Positions 9,052 through 18,311 of a stretch of 64,000 nt of DNA are shown here, piece by piece. The stretch is from positions 1 through 64,000 of the forward strand of contig JAILWI010000006.1 of the NCBI GenBank assembly GCA_025699005.1, read 5' to 3'. A program made the translations under genes and the position numbers. This DNA is from Chloroflexota bacterium. Its GTDB lineage: Bacteria; Chloroflexota; Limnocylindria; QHBO01. A model generated the notes under the pieces. The model saw nothing but the letters and a program-made list of their open reading frames with translations. It searched no databases and was not told the origin of the DNA. How positions within the stretch are numbered: position 1 is the first letter of the stretch; the number at the start of each line of letters is the position of its first letter.

Positions 9052-9896
9052 AGCAGCCCCTCTGGGAGAAGGTGGCGACCCACGTCATCCTCATCTTCGC
9101 GTCGCTGATCGCGATCTTCCCGATCCTGTGGGTGATCTCGACCTCGTTCAAGAACCAGTTCGACGTGCTCTCGACCGAGATCCACCTCATCCCGGAGAAG
9201 CCCACGCTCGAGAACTACGAGTCCCTCTTCAATCCGGGTAGCGCCACCGGCGGCTTCTTCTGGAACTGGTTCGGAAACTCGCTGCTCATCGCCGTCCTCA
9301 CGACCATCCTGTCCGTCTTCCTCGCCTCCACGGCGGCGTATTCCCTGAGCCGCTATCGCTTCTGGGGCAAGAGGCCGATGACGAGCTTCTTCCTCACCAG
9401 CCAGATGTTCCCGGCGGTCATCCTCCTAGTTCCCCTGTTCCAGCTGCTCGCCATCCAGTTCCGGCTCCTGAACACGCCGTGGGCGCTCGTCCTCGCCTAT
9501 GCCACGACCGCGATCCCGTTCTGCGTGCTGATGCTGAAGAGCTATTTCGACACGCTGCCGATCGAGCTCGAGGAGGCCGCCAAGATCGACGGGCTCGGGC
9601 CATTCGGTGCGTTCTGGCGCATCGTCGTGCCGCTCTCCACGCCGGGCATCGCCGTCACCGCGTTCTACGCCTTCATCACGGCCTGGAACGAGTTCCTCTA
9701 CGCGCTCGTGTTCCTCACGAAGCCGGAGGCGTTCACGCTGCCGATCGGAGTTCGGTTGTTCATCAACCAGTTCACCCAGAACTGGGGCGGAACGATGGCG
9801 CTGTCGGTGATCGTGACGATCCCCGTGATGCTCTTCTTCTATGTCGCCCAGCGCTACCTGATCAGCGGGCTGTCGACCGGCGGCGTGAAGGGGTAG
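9048..9896 (+). CDS. Sugar ABC transporter permease, MalG type
   Basis: A 282-residue permease with six membrane helices, beginning MKQPLWEKVATHVILI. The EAA motif appears as EEAAKIDGLGPFGAFW near residue 180-195, followed by the conserved P-x-x-x-P-G turn. The start overlaps the previous stop by ATGA. No ABC ATPase gene is present in the operon; as in many Gram-positive-like genomes a shared MsmK/UgpC-type ATPase encoded elsewhere is presumably used. Confidence 0.9.
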   Translation: MKQPLWEKVATHVILIFASLIAIFPILWVISTSFKNQFDVLSTEIHLIPEKPTLENYESLFNPGSATGGFFWNWFGNSLLIAVLTTILSVFLASTAAYSLSRYRFWGKRPMTSFFLTSQMFPAVILLVPLFQLLAIQFRLLNTPWALVLAYATTAIPFCVLMLKSYFDTLPIELEEAAKIDGLGPFGAFWRIVVPLSTPGIAVTAFYAFITAWNEFLYALVFLTKPEAFTLPIGVRLFINQFTQNWGGTMALSVIVTIPVMLFFYVAQRYLISGLSTGGVKG

Positions 9897-9921
9897 TGCG
9901 CTCGAGCCTGCCTGCGCCGCG

Positions 9922-11451
9922 ATGAGCACCGAGCTCGACCGCCCGCCGAGCTGGGTCGCGGATGCCGTCTTCTACCAGGTCTTCCCGGACCGATTCGCGC
10001 GAAGCGGACGGGTTCCCGCACCTGGGCCGTTCGAAGAGTGGGATGCGCGGCCGACGGCGCTCGGGATCAAGGGCGGTGACCTCTACGGCGTGATCGACCA
10101 CCTCGATCACCTCACCGACCTCGGCGTAACGGCGATCTACCTCAATCCCGTCTTCGCATCAGCGTCGAACCATCGCTATCACCCCTTCGACTACCTCGCG
10201 GTCGATCCGATCCTGGGTGGGAATGACGCGCTCGCCGCACTCATCGACGCCGTCCACGCCGGCGGGATGCGCCTCATCCTCGATGCGGTCTTCAACCATG
10301 CGTCGCGAGGCTTCTGGCCGTTTCACCATGTCCTGGAGACCGGCAGGCATTCCCCCTACCGGGATTGGTTCATCCTCGACGAGGAGAGCCTGGAGGCCGG
10401 GCGGCCACTGCGCGCCTATCCGGACGACGCGCTCCCGGGAGAGCTTGCGCCCGACTGGGGCGTGGCACATGCCGCCGGGACCGAGTCGCTCCGCACGCTC
10501 GGCTACCGCGCGTGGTGGGATCTCCCTGCGCTTCCCAAGCTCAACACCGACAACCCGATCGTCCGCGAGTACCTGATGGGCGTCGCCGAGCACTGGACTC
10601 GATTCGGGATCGACGGGTGGCGGCTCGATGTGCCGGGCGAGATCACGACTCCGGGATTCTGGGAGGAGTTCCGACGTCGCGTTCGCGCCATCAACCCCGA
10701 CGTGTACATCGTCGGGGAGGTCTGGCAGCGGCGCGGCGACCTGCTCGACGGCACCACGTTCGACGGACTCATGAACTACCCGCTGGCCGGCGCGATCCTC
10801 AACTTCGTGCCGGGATCGCACCGGGACGAGCGCGTCGTGGCCCAGCAGGCCGAGATCGCCCGCGAGACGAGAACGATCGATGGCGCCACGTTCCTCGCGT
10901 CCGTCGAGGGCATCTTCTCCTCCTACCGGAACGACGCGGTGCTGGCGCTGCTCAATCTCCTCGATTCGCACGACACGCCCCGGTTCCTCTCCCTGTGCGG
11001 CGGCGACACGACCTCGCTGCGGCTGGCGTGGCTCGTCCTGCTCACGATGCCCGGTGCGCCGTGCATCTACTACGGCGACGAGGTCGGCATGACCGGCGAG
11101 ATGGACCCGGGCTGCCGCGGCGCGTTCCCGTGGCGCGATCACCCGCTGGATGGCGAGCTGCTCGGGACGGCGCGCGCGCTCATCGCGCTCCGTCACGCCA
11201 CGCCCGCGCTCCGTTCACGATCCTTCGAGCCCCTCGCGTCCGTCGCGCAGGCCGCCGCCTATCGGCGCGGGAGCGGTCGCGGATCGGTCGTGGTGGGGGT
11301 CAACGCCGGCAGCGACGACGCGGAGCTGGAGATCGATGTCTCGGGCATGACCGAGCTCTTCCTCCCGGGGCTGACCGGTGCGGCTCGGCCGCGAGATGCC
11401 GGGCGTGTCCGCCTGGCGAAGCGCAGCGCTCGGGTCTTCCGGCTCGACTGA
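9922..11451 (+). CDS. GH13 alpha-glucan hydrolase (neopullulanase/cyclomaltodextrinase type)
   Basis: A 509-residue cytoplasmic (no signal peptide) GH13 enzyme. The catalytic triad is visible: nucleophile D236 in DGWRLDVPGE, acid E266 in GEVW, and D351 in LLDSHDTPR; histidines of regions I and IV are also present. The LPKLN stretch (204-208) corresponds to the MPKLN signature of the neopullulanase/cyclomaltodextrinase/maltogenic amylase subfamily, although the N-terminal dimerisation domain of that group is missing. It probably opens imported cyclodextrins or maltodextrins. It is the last gene of the lacI-mal unit, 25 bp behind the permease. Confidence 0.9.
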   Translation: MSTELDRPPSWVADAVFYQVFPDRFARSGRVPAPGPFEEWDARPTALGIKGGDLYGVIDHLDHLTDLGVTAIYLNPVFASASNHRYHPFDYLAVDPILGGNDALAALIDAVHAGGMRLILDAVFNHASRGFWPFHHVLETGRHSPYRDWFILDEESLEAGRPLRAYPDDALPGELAPDWGVAHAAGTESLRTLGYRAWWDLPALPKLNTDNPIVREYLMGVAEHWTRFGIDGWRLDVPGEITTPGFWEEFRRRVRAINPDVYIVGEVWQRRGDLLDGTTFDGLMNYPLAGAILNFVPGSHRDERVVAQQAEIARETRTIDGATFLASVEGIFSSYRNDAVLALLNLLDSHDTPRFLSLCGGDTTSLRLAWLVLLTMPGAPCIYYGDEVGMTGEMDPGCRGAFPWRDHPLDGELLGTARALIALRHATPALRSRSFEPLASVAQAAAYRRGSGRGSVVVGVNAGSDDAELEIDVSGMTELFLPGLTGAARPRDAGRVRLAKRSARVFRLD

Positions 11452-11510
11452 TCGGCGGCGCGTGGCAGGCTCGCACGACCCGCCCGCCACGAGATCCGGT
11501 CGCCCGGCCC

Positions 11511-11516
11511 TACCAT
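11511..11516 (+). promoter_or_regulatory. Leaderless -10 box of the histidine kinase gene
   Basis: TACCAT, 6 nt before the ATG at 11523; no ribosome-binding site is present. Confidence 0.5.
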
Positions 11517-11522
11517 GCGGCC

Positions 11523-13043
11523 ATGGGCTGGCTGGCGGAGCTGTTCGAGACCAACCGCATCATCGTCCTGTCCGTGTACGGCCAGGTCTTCTTCGTCATG
11601 GGTCTCGCGGTCGCCCTCCAGAGCCGCAGGCGATCGCGCCTGCCGCTCGCCGGTCCGCTCGGCTGGCTGGCGGCCTTCGGCATCGTCCACGGATTCATGG
11701 AGTGGGGTTACCTCTTCGTGCCGATCCAGGCGGGGTTCCTTCCGCAGCCGGTCATCGAGGGGCTGCTCGTTCTCCAGCTCCTCCTCAAGCCACTCAGCTT
11801 CGCGCTGCTCTTCCAGTTCGGCGTCGAGCTGCTCCACCAGGCGACGCGCGAGAGCGGGGCGCAGCGCTCGTACGTGCGATGGGTCCCCGCGGCCGCGCTC
11901 CTTCTCTGGGCGGTCGCCACGATCACCTTGTCGGCGAACGTCGGGAGCAACTACCGGCCGGACGCGCGGCCCTGGCTGCCGTCCGCCGAGCTGCTGCCCG
12001 CGCTCGAAGCGGTCGGCGCGCCACTGGCCGTCGGCGACGTCGTCGCGCGCGCGATGCTGGCGCTGCCCGGCTCGCTCGTCGTGGCCATCGGCCTCCACCG
12101 CGTGACGGGCCTCCTGGGGCCCGCGGGCACGGCCGCAGGAGCAACGGCGCTCCGCTCCGCCGCGATCGCCTTCGTCGTGTACGCGGTCGTCGCCGGCCTG
12201 GTTCCTCTGCCGGCACCGTTCCCGCCCGCGTCGGTGCTCAACGGCCAGACGGTCCTCGACACCCTGGGCGTGCCGATCGAGGTGTTCCGTTCCCTCACCG
12301 GGCTCGCGATCGCCGTCGCCATCATCGTCAGCCTCGAGGTGTTCGAGCGGGAGACCGATCGCGCCCTCGCCGATGCGCGACGAAACGAGCTGCTCGCCCG
12401 GGAGCGCGAGCGCATCGGCCGTGACCTGCACGATGGGATCATCCAGTCGATCTACGCGGCGGGCCTGCACCTCGAGCAGGCAACCGCCGAGCTCGATGAT
12501 GACGACGCCGCCGAGACGAAGAGCCGGATCGGCACGGTGATGGGCGAGCTCAACCGCATCACGAACGACATCCGCGGCACGATCTTCGACCTGCGATCGG
12601 GCGAGGTCGAGGCGCGTGACGCCGAGGCCATCATCCTGTCGGTCGCCGATGAGCTCCAGGCGCAGACCCTGGTCAAACTCGTGATCCGTTCCGAGGGCCT
12701 GTACCGGCCGCGGCTCGACCAGGAGCAGGCCGAGCACCTCCGCCACTTCGTGATCGAGGCGTTCAGCAACGTCCTGCGTCATGCCCACGCGGAATCCGTG
12801 ACCGTGTCGATGCGCTGCACGCGACGCCGCTTCGCGGTCGAGATCCGCGATGACGGCATCGGGTTCGATCCGACGGCGACGGCGACCTCCCGCCGCGGCA
12901 GGGCGCAGGGGCTCGCGAACATCAGCCGCCGTGCCGAGCTCCTCGACGCGGATCTCGACGTCGATGCCGGTGACGGACGCGGAACCACGCTCTCGCTTAG
13001 CATGCCGGTGGCGACCGTGCGTCGCAGCACCATCACCGAATGA
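11523..13043 (+). CDS. NarL-type sensor histidine kinase with polytopic membrane domain
   Basis: A 506-residue kinase. Residues 10-270 contain about seven membrane helices without a large extracytoplasmic sensor loop, so the signal may be intramembrane or membrane-soluble. A short coiled segment leads to a HisKA_3 dimerisation domain with the phospho-acceptor H303 in ERIGRDLHDGIIQSIY, and a HATPase_c domain with an N-box (EAFSNVLRHAHA) and DDGIGFDP G-box. The stop overlaps the start of the response regulator (ATGA). The signal and targets are unknown. Confidence 0.92.
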   Translation: MGWLAELFETNRIIVLSVYGQVFFVMGLAVALQSRRRSRLPLAGPLGWLAAFGIVHGFMEWGYLFVPIQAGFLPQPVIEGLLVLQLLLKPLSFALLFQFGVELLHQATRESGAQRSYVRWVPAAALLLWAVATITLSANVGSNYRPDARPWLPSAELLPALEAVGAPLAVGDVVARAMLALPGSLVVAIGLHRVTGLLGPAGTAAGATALRSAAIAFVVYAVVAGLVPLPAPFPPASVLNGQTVLDTLGVPIEVFRSLTGLAIAVAIIVSLEVFERETDRALADARRNELLARERERIGRDLHDGIIQSIYAAGLHLEQATAELDDDDAAETKSRIGTVMGELNRITNDIRGTIFDLRSGEVEARDAEAIILSVADELQAQTLVKLVIRSEGLYRPRLDQEQAEHLRHFVIEAFSNVLRHAHAESVTVSMRCTRRRFAVEIRDDGIGFDPTATATSRRGRAQGLANISRRAELLDADLDVDAGDGRGTTLSLSMPVATVRRSTITE

Positions 13044-13738
13044 CGAACCCCATCCCCGACCCACCCACTCCGGCTCCCGATGTCCGCATCCTCATCGCCG
13101 ACGACCACGAGGTCGTGCGCATCGGCCTTGCCTCGCTGCTCGACCGGCAGCCGGGCTTCAGCGTCGTGGGGGAGGCGCGGTCCGGCGAGGAGGCGGTGCG
13201 GGTTGCTCGCCGGCTGCGACCGGACGTCGTGGTGATGGACATCCGGATGCCGAACGGCTCGGGAATCGACGCCTGCCGGACGATCACGGCGGAGCTGCCC
13301 GAGACTCCGGTCGTCATGCTCACGAGCTACGCCGACTCCGATGCCCTCTTCTCCGCCATCGACGCCGGAGCATCGGGCTATGTCCTGAAGCGCGTCGGAT
13401 CGACGGAGCTCGTCGACGCGGTCCGGACCGTTGCTGCCGGTGGGTCGCTCCTCGACCCGACAGTCACCCGCAGCGTCCTGGATCGCATTCGCAGCACGAG
13501 CCGCCTGGAGGAGGCCGGCGCCTTCGCCGACCTCACCGAGCAGGAACGGCGCGTGCTCGCCCATGTCGCCGATGGCGCGTCGAACCGAGACATCGCGGCG
13601 CGCATGGGGCTCGCCGAGAAGACCGTGCGCAACTACGTCTCGAACGTCCTCGCCAAGCTGGCCCTCGACAGCCGTGCGCAGGCCGCGGGATACGCGATCC
13701 GGAACCGGCTGCCCGAGCTCGACGAGATCGACGCATGA
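13040..13738 (+). CDS. NarL/LuxR family response regulator
   Basis: A 232-residue two-component regulator. The receiver domain has acidic residues D21/D22, phospho-acceptor D67 in VVVMDIRMPNGSG, the switch Thr/Ser in MLTSY, and the conserved Lys in VLKRVGS. A GerE/LuxR-type helix-turn-helix covers about 165-228 (QERRVLAHVADGASNRDIA). It is the cognate partner of the coupled kinase, and its stop overlaps the start of a lipoprotein gene, which is therefore part of the same transcript. Confidence 0.93.
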   Translation: MTNPIPDPPTPAPDVRILIADDHEVVRIGLASLLDRQPGFSVVGEARSGEEAVRVARRLRPDVVVMDIRMPNGSGIDACRTITAELPETPVVMLTSYADSDALFSAIDAGASGYVLKRVGSTELVDAVRTVAAGGSLLDPTVTRSVLDRIRSTSRLEEAGAFADLTEQERRVLAHVADGASNRDIAARMGLAEKTVRNYVSNVLAKLALDSRAQAAGYAIRNRLPELDEIDA

Positions 13739-14382
13739 GCCGTGCACCCCGCGGCGTGGCGGCGCTGGTGGTCGCGCTCGTCAGCCTCACCGCCTGCATC
13801 GCCGACGATTCGACGAGCCCGAGCATGACGCCGGCCCCGAGCGTCTCCGCGTCGGCTTCGGCCGCGGCGACCGCATCGGCGGCCCCGACCGCATCGGCGG
13901 CCCCGACGGCAACGCCCGAGCCGGCATTCAGCCTCGAGCTGCCCGAATCGAGAGACCCGCGGGTCGTGGTGGTCACCGTCGCGTCCGAGGTCGGTGACGA
14001 GACGGGAACGGTCACCGTGACCGTCGCGAGCACCGCCGACGAGCGCATCGACGAGCTCGTCCTGCGCTGGCCGACCGAGCTCAACGGCTCGCTGTTCCTC
14101 GCTCCCTTCACCCCGAGCGAGGAGCGCATCCGGGACGGTGGCCCGCCCCTCGTCCAGCCGTGGACGAAATGGGTCATCGGCCCGGGTGAGCGTGGAGAGC
14201 CGGATGGGACGATCTCGCTGGGCTGGGGTCCGTTGCTGCCGGGAGCCACGCTGGTCATCGAGCTCGACGCGACGCGGCGAGCCCCCGGACCGCTGGCGTT
14301 CGACCTCCAGGTGCTGGCCGGCAACGACCTCCTCACGCTGGATGACGGCGAGCCGGCCGAGCTGCGGGTCGAGGTCCCCTGA
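13735..14382 (+). CDS. Small secreted lipoprotein, function unknown
   Basis: A 215-residue protein with a lipoprotein signal (lipobox SLTAC, Cys about residue 20) followed by a Ser/Ala/Thr/Pro linker to residue 62 and a beta-rich domain of about 150 residues. The linker contains a perfect 18-bp tandem duplication (13870-13905). No family is recognised. It is coupled to the response regulator gene by ATGA and to the next gene by TGATG; a cell-surface role connected with the two-component signal is conceivable but not shown. Confidence 0.7.
   Translation: MSRAPRGVAALVVALVSLTACIADDSTSPSMTPAPSVSASASAAATASAAPTASAAPTATPEPAFSLELPESRDPRVVVVTVASEVGDETGTVTVTVASTADERIDELVLRWPTELNGSLFLAPFTPSEERIRDGGPPLVQPWTKWVIGPGERGEPDGTISLGWGPLLPGATLVIELDATRRAPGPLAFDLQVLAGNDLLTLDDGEPAELRVEVP
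13870..13905 (+). repeat. Two perfect 18-bp tandem copies in the lipoprotein linker
   Basis: The units 13870-13887 and 13888-13905 are identical and encode TASAAP twice. They lie in the flexible linker, where length change is tolerable. Confidence 0.9.
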
Positions 14383-15083
14383 TGCGTCCGATCCTCCCAG
14401 CCTGGACCGAGACCGATCCGACGCTGCACGCCCTGCTCGGAGCCGCGATCGACCCCGATCGCAAGGTGCTCGACGCGCTCGAGCGCATCACGCCGATCGG
14501 CGGCAAGCGCATCGCGGACGTCGGCACCGGCATCGGGCACTACCCCATGCTGCTCGCGCGGCGCACCGGGCGGACCTACGGCGTGGAATCCGACCCCTTG
14601 CTGCGTGCCGAGGCCCAGCGTCGGGCCGCCGATGCGCACCAGCCGAACATCAGGATCGTGGACGGAAGCCCGGTTGCGCTCCCCCTGCGCGACGGCGCCG
14701 TCGACATCGTGCTCACCAGCCACGTCGATCCCGACGACGCCTCCCTGGCGGCGGTCGCCGAGGCATGCCGCGTCCTGCGTCCCGGCGGGCGGCTCATCGT
14801 GATCGGGCACTACGGGCGTGATGACGTGGCCTCGCTCCTCGAGCCCGAGGTGGTGGAGCACGCGACGGAGGCGACGCGTCGCCGGACGGGATGGTGGGCA
14901 CGAAACGGGTTCAAGATCAAGGTGGTGCACGCGCGTCTCGATCTCGGCGACGAGACGACGGCGCACGAGCTTCTGCCGCGGCTGTTCGGTGACCGCGGCC
15001 GCGCCTATCTCATGGGCCCGCACTCACCGTCCCTGCGGCTGAATCTCGGCCTCTTCCACCGGGTCCGTGAGCCCGACGCCTGA
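14382..15083 (+). CDS. Class I SAM-dependent methyltransferase
   Basis: A 233-residue protein with the Rossmann methyltransferase motifs: motif I ADVGTGIGHYP (46-56), an acidic residue after beta-2 (VESD), motif III/post I around DGAVDIVLTSHV, and LRPGGRLIVIGHYG. The substrate cannot be inferred. Its start overlaps the lipoprotein stop (TGATG), so it ends a four-gene chain with kinase, regulator and lipoprotein. A long hairpin follows the gene. Confidence 0.82.
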   Translation: MRPILPAWTETDPTLHALLGAAIDPDRKVLDALERITPIGGKRIADVGTGIGHYPMLLARRTGRTYGVESDPLLRAEAQRRAADAHQPNIRIVDGSPVALPLRDGAVDIVLTSHVDPDDASLAAVAEACRVLRPGGRLIVIGHYGRDDVASLLEPEVVEHATEATRRRTGWWARNGFKIKVVHARLDLGDETTAHELLPRLFGDRGRAYLMGPHSPSLRLNLGLFHRVREPDA

Positions 15084-15150
15084 CGCGACGTCGGGTCGCG
15101 GCGCGTTGATCCCTTGCGGCCGGCAAGCCCGCCGGATATCATCACGAGGT

Positions 15151-15191
15151 CCGAAGGCCAGGCTCTTCTCCCCCCGGAGCCTGGCCTTCGG
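15151..15191. terminator. Fifteen-base-pair hairpin after the methyltransferase gene
   Basis: Perfectly complementary 15-base arms (15151-15165 and 15177-15191; left arm ccgaaggccaggctc) with an 11-base pyrimidine loop, 67 bp after the methyltransferase stop. No T-run follows on the plus strand. Most likely the terminator of the kinase operon, although it also lies just before the GATAAT box of the next gene and could bind a protein. Confidence 0.65.
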
Positions 15192-15213
15192 CGTGCCCGC
15201 TCGATGCCGGTGC

Positions 15214-15219
15214 GATAAT
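15214..15219 (+). promoter_or_regulatory. Probable -10 box for the P5C dehydrogenase gene
   Basis: GATAAT in an otherwise GC-rich stretch, 74 nt before the ATG at 15294. No good -35 hexamer is seen. Confidence 0.4.
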
Positions 15220-15293
15220 GATGACCGCCCCATCCAACCGCTCACACCGACCGGCTCGTCAGTCCCCAGCGCAGGAGGCACCCGTCCGCATCC

Positions 15294-16886
15294 ATGGCCA
15301 CCACGCCGCGCATGAAGATCACGTACGCCACGCTCTCGGCCGATAACGAGGAGCTCCAGTCGTCGTTCGACGCCGCCGTCGATCGGGCTCGAGCCGACCT
15401 CGGCCGGACCTACCCGATGCTCATCGGCGGCGAGGAACGGACCCGGGATGAGACGTTCGAGGACCGCTCGCCGATCGACACGGACGTCGTGATCGCCCGC
15501 TTCCCGGTCGGGACGCGCGACGACGTGCGCGACGCCATCGCGGCAGCGCGCGCGGCGTATCCCTCGTGGCGCGACACGCCATGGACCGAGCGGCTCGCGA
15601 TCCTGCGGCGCGCGGCGGACCTCATCAGCGAGCGGCAGTTCGACTACGCCGCGCTCATGGCGCTGGAGGTCGGCAAGAACCGGCTGGAGGCGCTGGGCGA
15701 CGTGGAGGAGACGGCCGATCTGCTGCGCTACTACGGCGACGAGTTCGAGAAGGCCGATGGATTCGTCAAGCCGCTCGGCTCGCTGTCTCCGATCGAGTCG
15801 ACGCGCTCCGTCCTGCGACCGTACGGCGTCTTCGGCGTCATCAGCCCGTTCAACTTCCCGATGGCGCTGGCCGGTGGGCCGGCCGGCGGCGCGATGATCG
15901 CCGGCAACACGGTTGTGCTGAAGCCCAGCAGTGACGCCCCGTTGAGCGGCTGGAAGTTCGGCGAGGCGCTCCGCGATGCGGGGCTGCCGGACGGAGTCTT
16001 CAACCTCGTCACCGGGCCGGGCGAGACCGTCGGCGCCGAGCTGCAGGAGAACCCGGGGATCGACGGGATGGTCTTCACCGGATCCTACGAGGTCGGCATG
16101 AAGCTGTATCGCAGCTTCACGAAGGACTATCCACGGCCGATCATCACCGAGATGGGCGGGAAGAACCCCGCCATCGTCACCCGCAACGCCGATCTCGACG
16201 AGGCGGCGGAGGGCGTGATGCGCTCGGCCTTCGGCTTCGACGGCCAGAAGTGCAGCGCCAACTCCCGGGTCTACGTCGAGAAGCCGGTCGCGGCGGAGTT
16301 CGTCGAGAAGCTGGTCGAGAAGGCGCGCGGCATCACGGTCGGTGACCCGACGAAGCGGGAGAACTGGATGGGCCCGGTCATCAACCAGCGGGCGCTCGAC
16401 ACGTTCCAGCGCGCCGTCGACGACGCCAGGGCCAGTGGTGGAACCATCGAGATCGGCGGGGAGGTCCTTCGCGACGGCGAGGCCGAGCGTGGCTTCTTCC
16501 CGACCCCGACGGTCGTCACCGGGCTGCCGCTGGATCATCGGCTCTATCGCGACGAGCTGTTCGTGCCGTTCCTCGTCGTCGGGGAGGTCGACTCCCTCGA
16601 CCAGGCCCTGGAGGAGGCGAACGCGTCCGAGTACGGGCTGACGGCCGGCATCTTCAGCCATGACGATGCCGAGGTGAAGCGCTTCCTCGACACGATCCAG
16701 GCCGGCGTGGTCTACGTGAACCGCCGCGCGGGCGCCACGACCGGGGCATGGCCGGGCATCCAGAGCTTCGGCGGGTGGAAGGGCTCGGGCTCCTCCGGCA
16801 AGAGCGGACTCGGCCCGTACTACGTGCAGCAGTTCCTGCGCGAGCAGTCGCAGACGGTCATCGGCGACGAGCCGGCGGCGCTGTGA
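15294..16886 (+). CDS. rocA: L-glutamate gamma-semialdehyde (P5C) dehydrogenase
   Basis: A 530-residue aldehyde dehydrogenase that oxidises glutamate semialdehyde/1-pyrroline-5-carboxylate to glutamate with NAD, the last step of proline and arginine breakdown. N187 (SPFNFP), K210, general base E286 (TEMGGKNP) and nucleophile C320 (GQKCSANSR) are all present; the segment FGFDGQKCSANSR and the C-terminal SFGGWKGSGSSGKS are typical of the single-domain P5CDH group. AGGAGG lies 15 nt upstream of the ATG. No proline dehydrogenase gene is nearby. The stop overlaps the GTG of the next gene. Confidence 0.87.
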   Translation: MATTPRMKITYATLSADNEELQSSFDAAVDRARADLGRTYPMLIGGEERTRDETFEDRSPIDTDVVIARFPVGTRDDVRDAIAAARAAYPSWRDTPWTERLAILRRAADLISERQFDYAALMALEVGKNRLEALGDVEETADLLRYYGDEFEKADGFVKPLGSLSPIESTRSVLRPYGVFGVISPFNFPMALAGGPAGGAMIAGNTVVLKPSSDAPLSGWKFGEALRDAGLPDGVFNLVTGPGETVGAELQENPGIDGMVFTGSYEVGMKLYRSFTKDYPRPIITEMGGKNPAIVTRNADLDEAAEGVMRSAFGFDGQKCSANSRVYVEKPVAAEFVEKLVEKARGITVGDPTKRENWMGPVINQRALDTFQRAVDDARASGGTIEIGGEVLRDGEAERGFFPTPTVVTGLPLDHRLYRDELFVPFLVVGEVDSLDQALEEANASEYGLTAGIFSHDDAEVKRFLDTIQAGVVYVNRRAGATTGAWPGIQSFGGWKGSGSSGKSGLGPYYVQQFLREQSQTVIGDEPAAL

Positions 16887-17275
16887 CGACGGACGCCACG
16901 ATCGTCGAGCCGTCCGGCTGGTTCAGCGTCCAGCTGCGCTACGCGTACCGTGCCGGCGAGGCGGCCGCGGTGACGATGGTCGAGGACCGCGTGATCCTCG
17001 TCGACGGCACGGACGAGGAGGCGGCCCTGGGTCGCGCCGTGGAGATGGCACCCGACTACGAGGACGACTACGAGACCGAGGGTGGCGAGGCCGGAGCCAT
17101 TCGGTTCGAGGGCATCGTGGCCATCAAGGAGCTCGACGACCCGCCCGGTCCGGGCACGGAGGTCTGGCACGAGTTCATGTCGCCGGACCCGTCCCGTTCC
17201 GGCGTCGACGACGACGAATCGCTGCCGCCGGTCTACCCGGAGGAGATGGCGTTCCCCCGCGCGCACGACGACTGA
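16883..17275 (+). CDS. DUF4288-like protein
   Basis: A 130-residue acidic protein starting at a GTG overlapping the P5CDH stop (GTGA). The pattern WFSVQLRYAY near the N-terminus, VEDRVILVDGTDEEAAL in the middle and FEGIVAIKELDD near residue 85 fits DUF4288, a family of small proteins of unknown function often encoded beside unrelated enzymes. No catalytic residues or membrane segments are evident. Confidence 0.65.
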   Translation: MTTDATIVEPSGWFSVQLRYAYRAGEAAAVTMVEDRVILVDGTDEEAALGRAVEMAPDYEDDYETEGGEAGAIRFEGIVAIKELDDPPGPGTEVWHEFMSPDPSRSGVDDDESLPPVYPEEMAFPRAHDD

Positions 17276-17279
17276 GCCG

Positions 17280-18311
17280 ATGGGCCGGCGAGCGGCGGCG
17301 TATCGAGCCGTCCGCCCCATCCTCTTCGGGCTGGATCCGGAGCGCGTTCATCACCTCGCCCTGAGCTCCCTGCGCGTGTCTGCGGCCCTGGCCCCCGGAC
17401 GTGCGGCGCTGGCATTCCTGTTTGGCGCACCCCCGCGCGCGGCCGCGTCCGATCCGGTGGATCTCATGGGCCTGCGATTTCGGAACCGGATCGGCCTGGG
17501 AGCAGGCTTCGACAAGGACGGCGTCGCCGTCGACGGCTGGGCCGCGCTCGGCCTCGGGTTCGTCGAGGTCGGCACCGTCACCCCTCGCCCTCAGCCGGGC
17601 AATCCCCGCCCACGCCTGTATCGGCTTCGCGAGGACGGGGCCCTCGTGAACCGCATGGGCTTCAACAATGCCGGCGCCGATGCGCTCGCCGCCCGGCTCG
17701 CCGCGGTCCGCCCGCGACTGCCGGACGGCTTCGTGGTCGGCGTGAACATCGGCCGCAACCGGGACACTCCGGACGCCGATGTCGACGCTGACTACGCGGC
17801 CGCCGCCGCGGCCGTCGCCGGGGTTGCCGACTACCTCGCCGTCAACGTGAGCAGCCCCAACACCCCGGGGCTGCGCGACCTCCAGGATCCGGATCGGCTC
17901 GTGCGCCTGCTGGACGCCGTGCAGCAGGCAGCACCCGGGACTCCCGTGGTCGTGAAGCTCGCCCCCGACCTCGAGCGCGGGGCATTCGACACGATCGCGA
18001 CTCGCCTCGCGGACGGATCGGCTTCGGGGATGATCCTGTCGAACACGACGACGGCGCGACCGCCCCTGGTGTCACGGCACCGGGACGAGGCCGGTGGCCT
18101 GTCGGGCGCCCCGCTCCTCGATGGCACGCTCGAGTCGGTCGAGCGGGCGCGCGAGCTCGTCGGTTCGCGCCTGGTCATCATCGCGTCGGGAGGTGCCGGA
18201 TCGGCCGCCGACGTCGTTGCGCTGCGACAGCGCGGGGCGGACCTGGTGCAGCTGTGGACGTCGCTGATCTATGCAGGACCCGGTCTCATCGGGGAGACTG
18301 TCCGCGCATGA
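17280..18311 (+). CDS. pyrD: Dihydroorotate dehydrogenase (quinone), class 2
   Basis: A 343-residue FMN enzyme that oxidises dihydroorotate to orotate in pyrimidine synthesis, passing electrons to membrane quinone. The N-terminal 45 residues form the amphipathic membrane-binding segment found only in class 2. FMN and substrate motifs are clear: GAGFDKDG, NRMGFNN, and NVSSPNTPGLRDLQ, whose Ser is the class 2 catalytic base. The ATG lies 4 bp after the DUF4288 stop. No other pyr genes are nearby. Its stop overlaps the next small gene. Confidence 0.93.
   Translation: MGRRAAAYRAVRPILFGLDPERVHHLALSSLRVSAALAPGRAALAFLFGAPPRAAASDPVDLMGLRFRNRIGLGAGFDKDGVAVDGWAALGLGFVEVGTVTPRPQPGNPRPRLYRLREDGALVNRMGFNNAGADALAARLAAVRPRLPDGFVVGVNIGRNRDTPDADVDADYAAAAAAVAGVADYLAVNVSSPNTPGLRDLQDPDRLVRLLDAVQQAAPGTPVVVKLAPDLERGAFDTIATRLADGSASGMILSNTTTARPPLVSRHRDEAGGLSGAPLLDGTLESVERARELVGSRLVIIASGGAGSAADVVALRQRGADLVQLWTSLIYAGPGLIGETVRA

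Noticed and set aside
11259-13064. Minus-strand 601-codon frame opposite the histidine kinase
   Set aside because: Open only because of codon bias on the other strand; charged repetitive composition and no motif.
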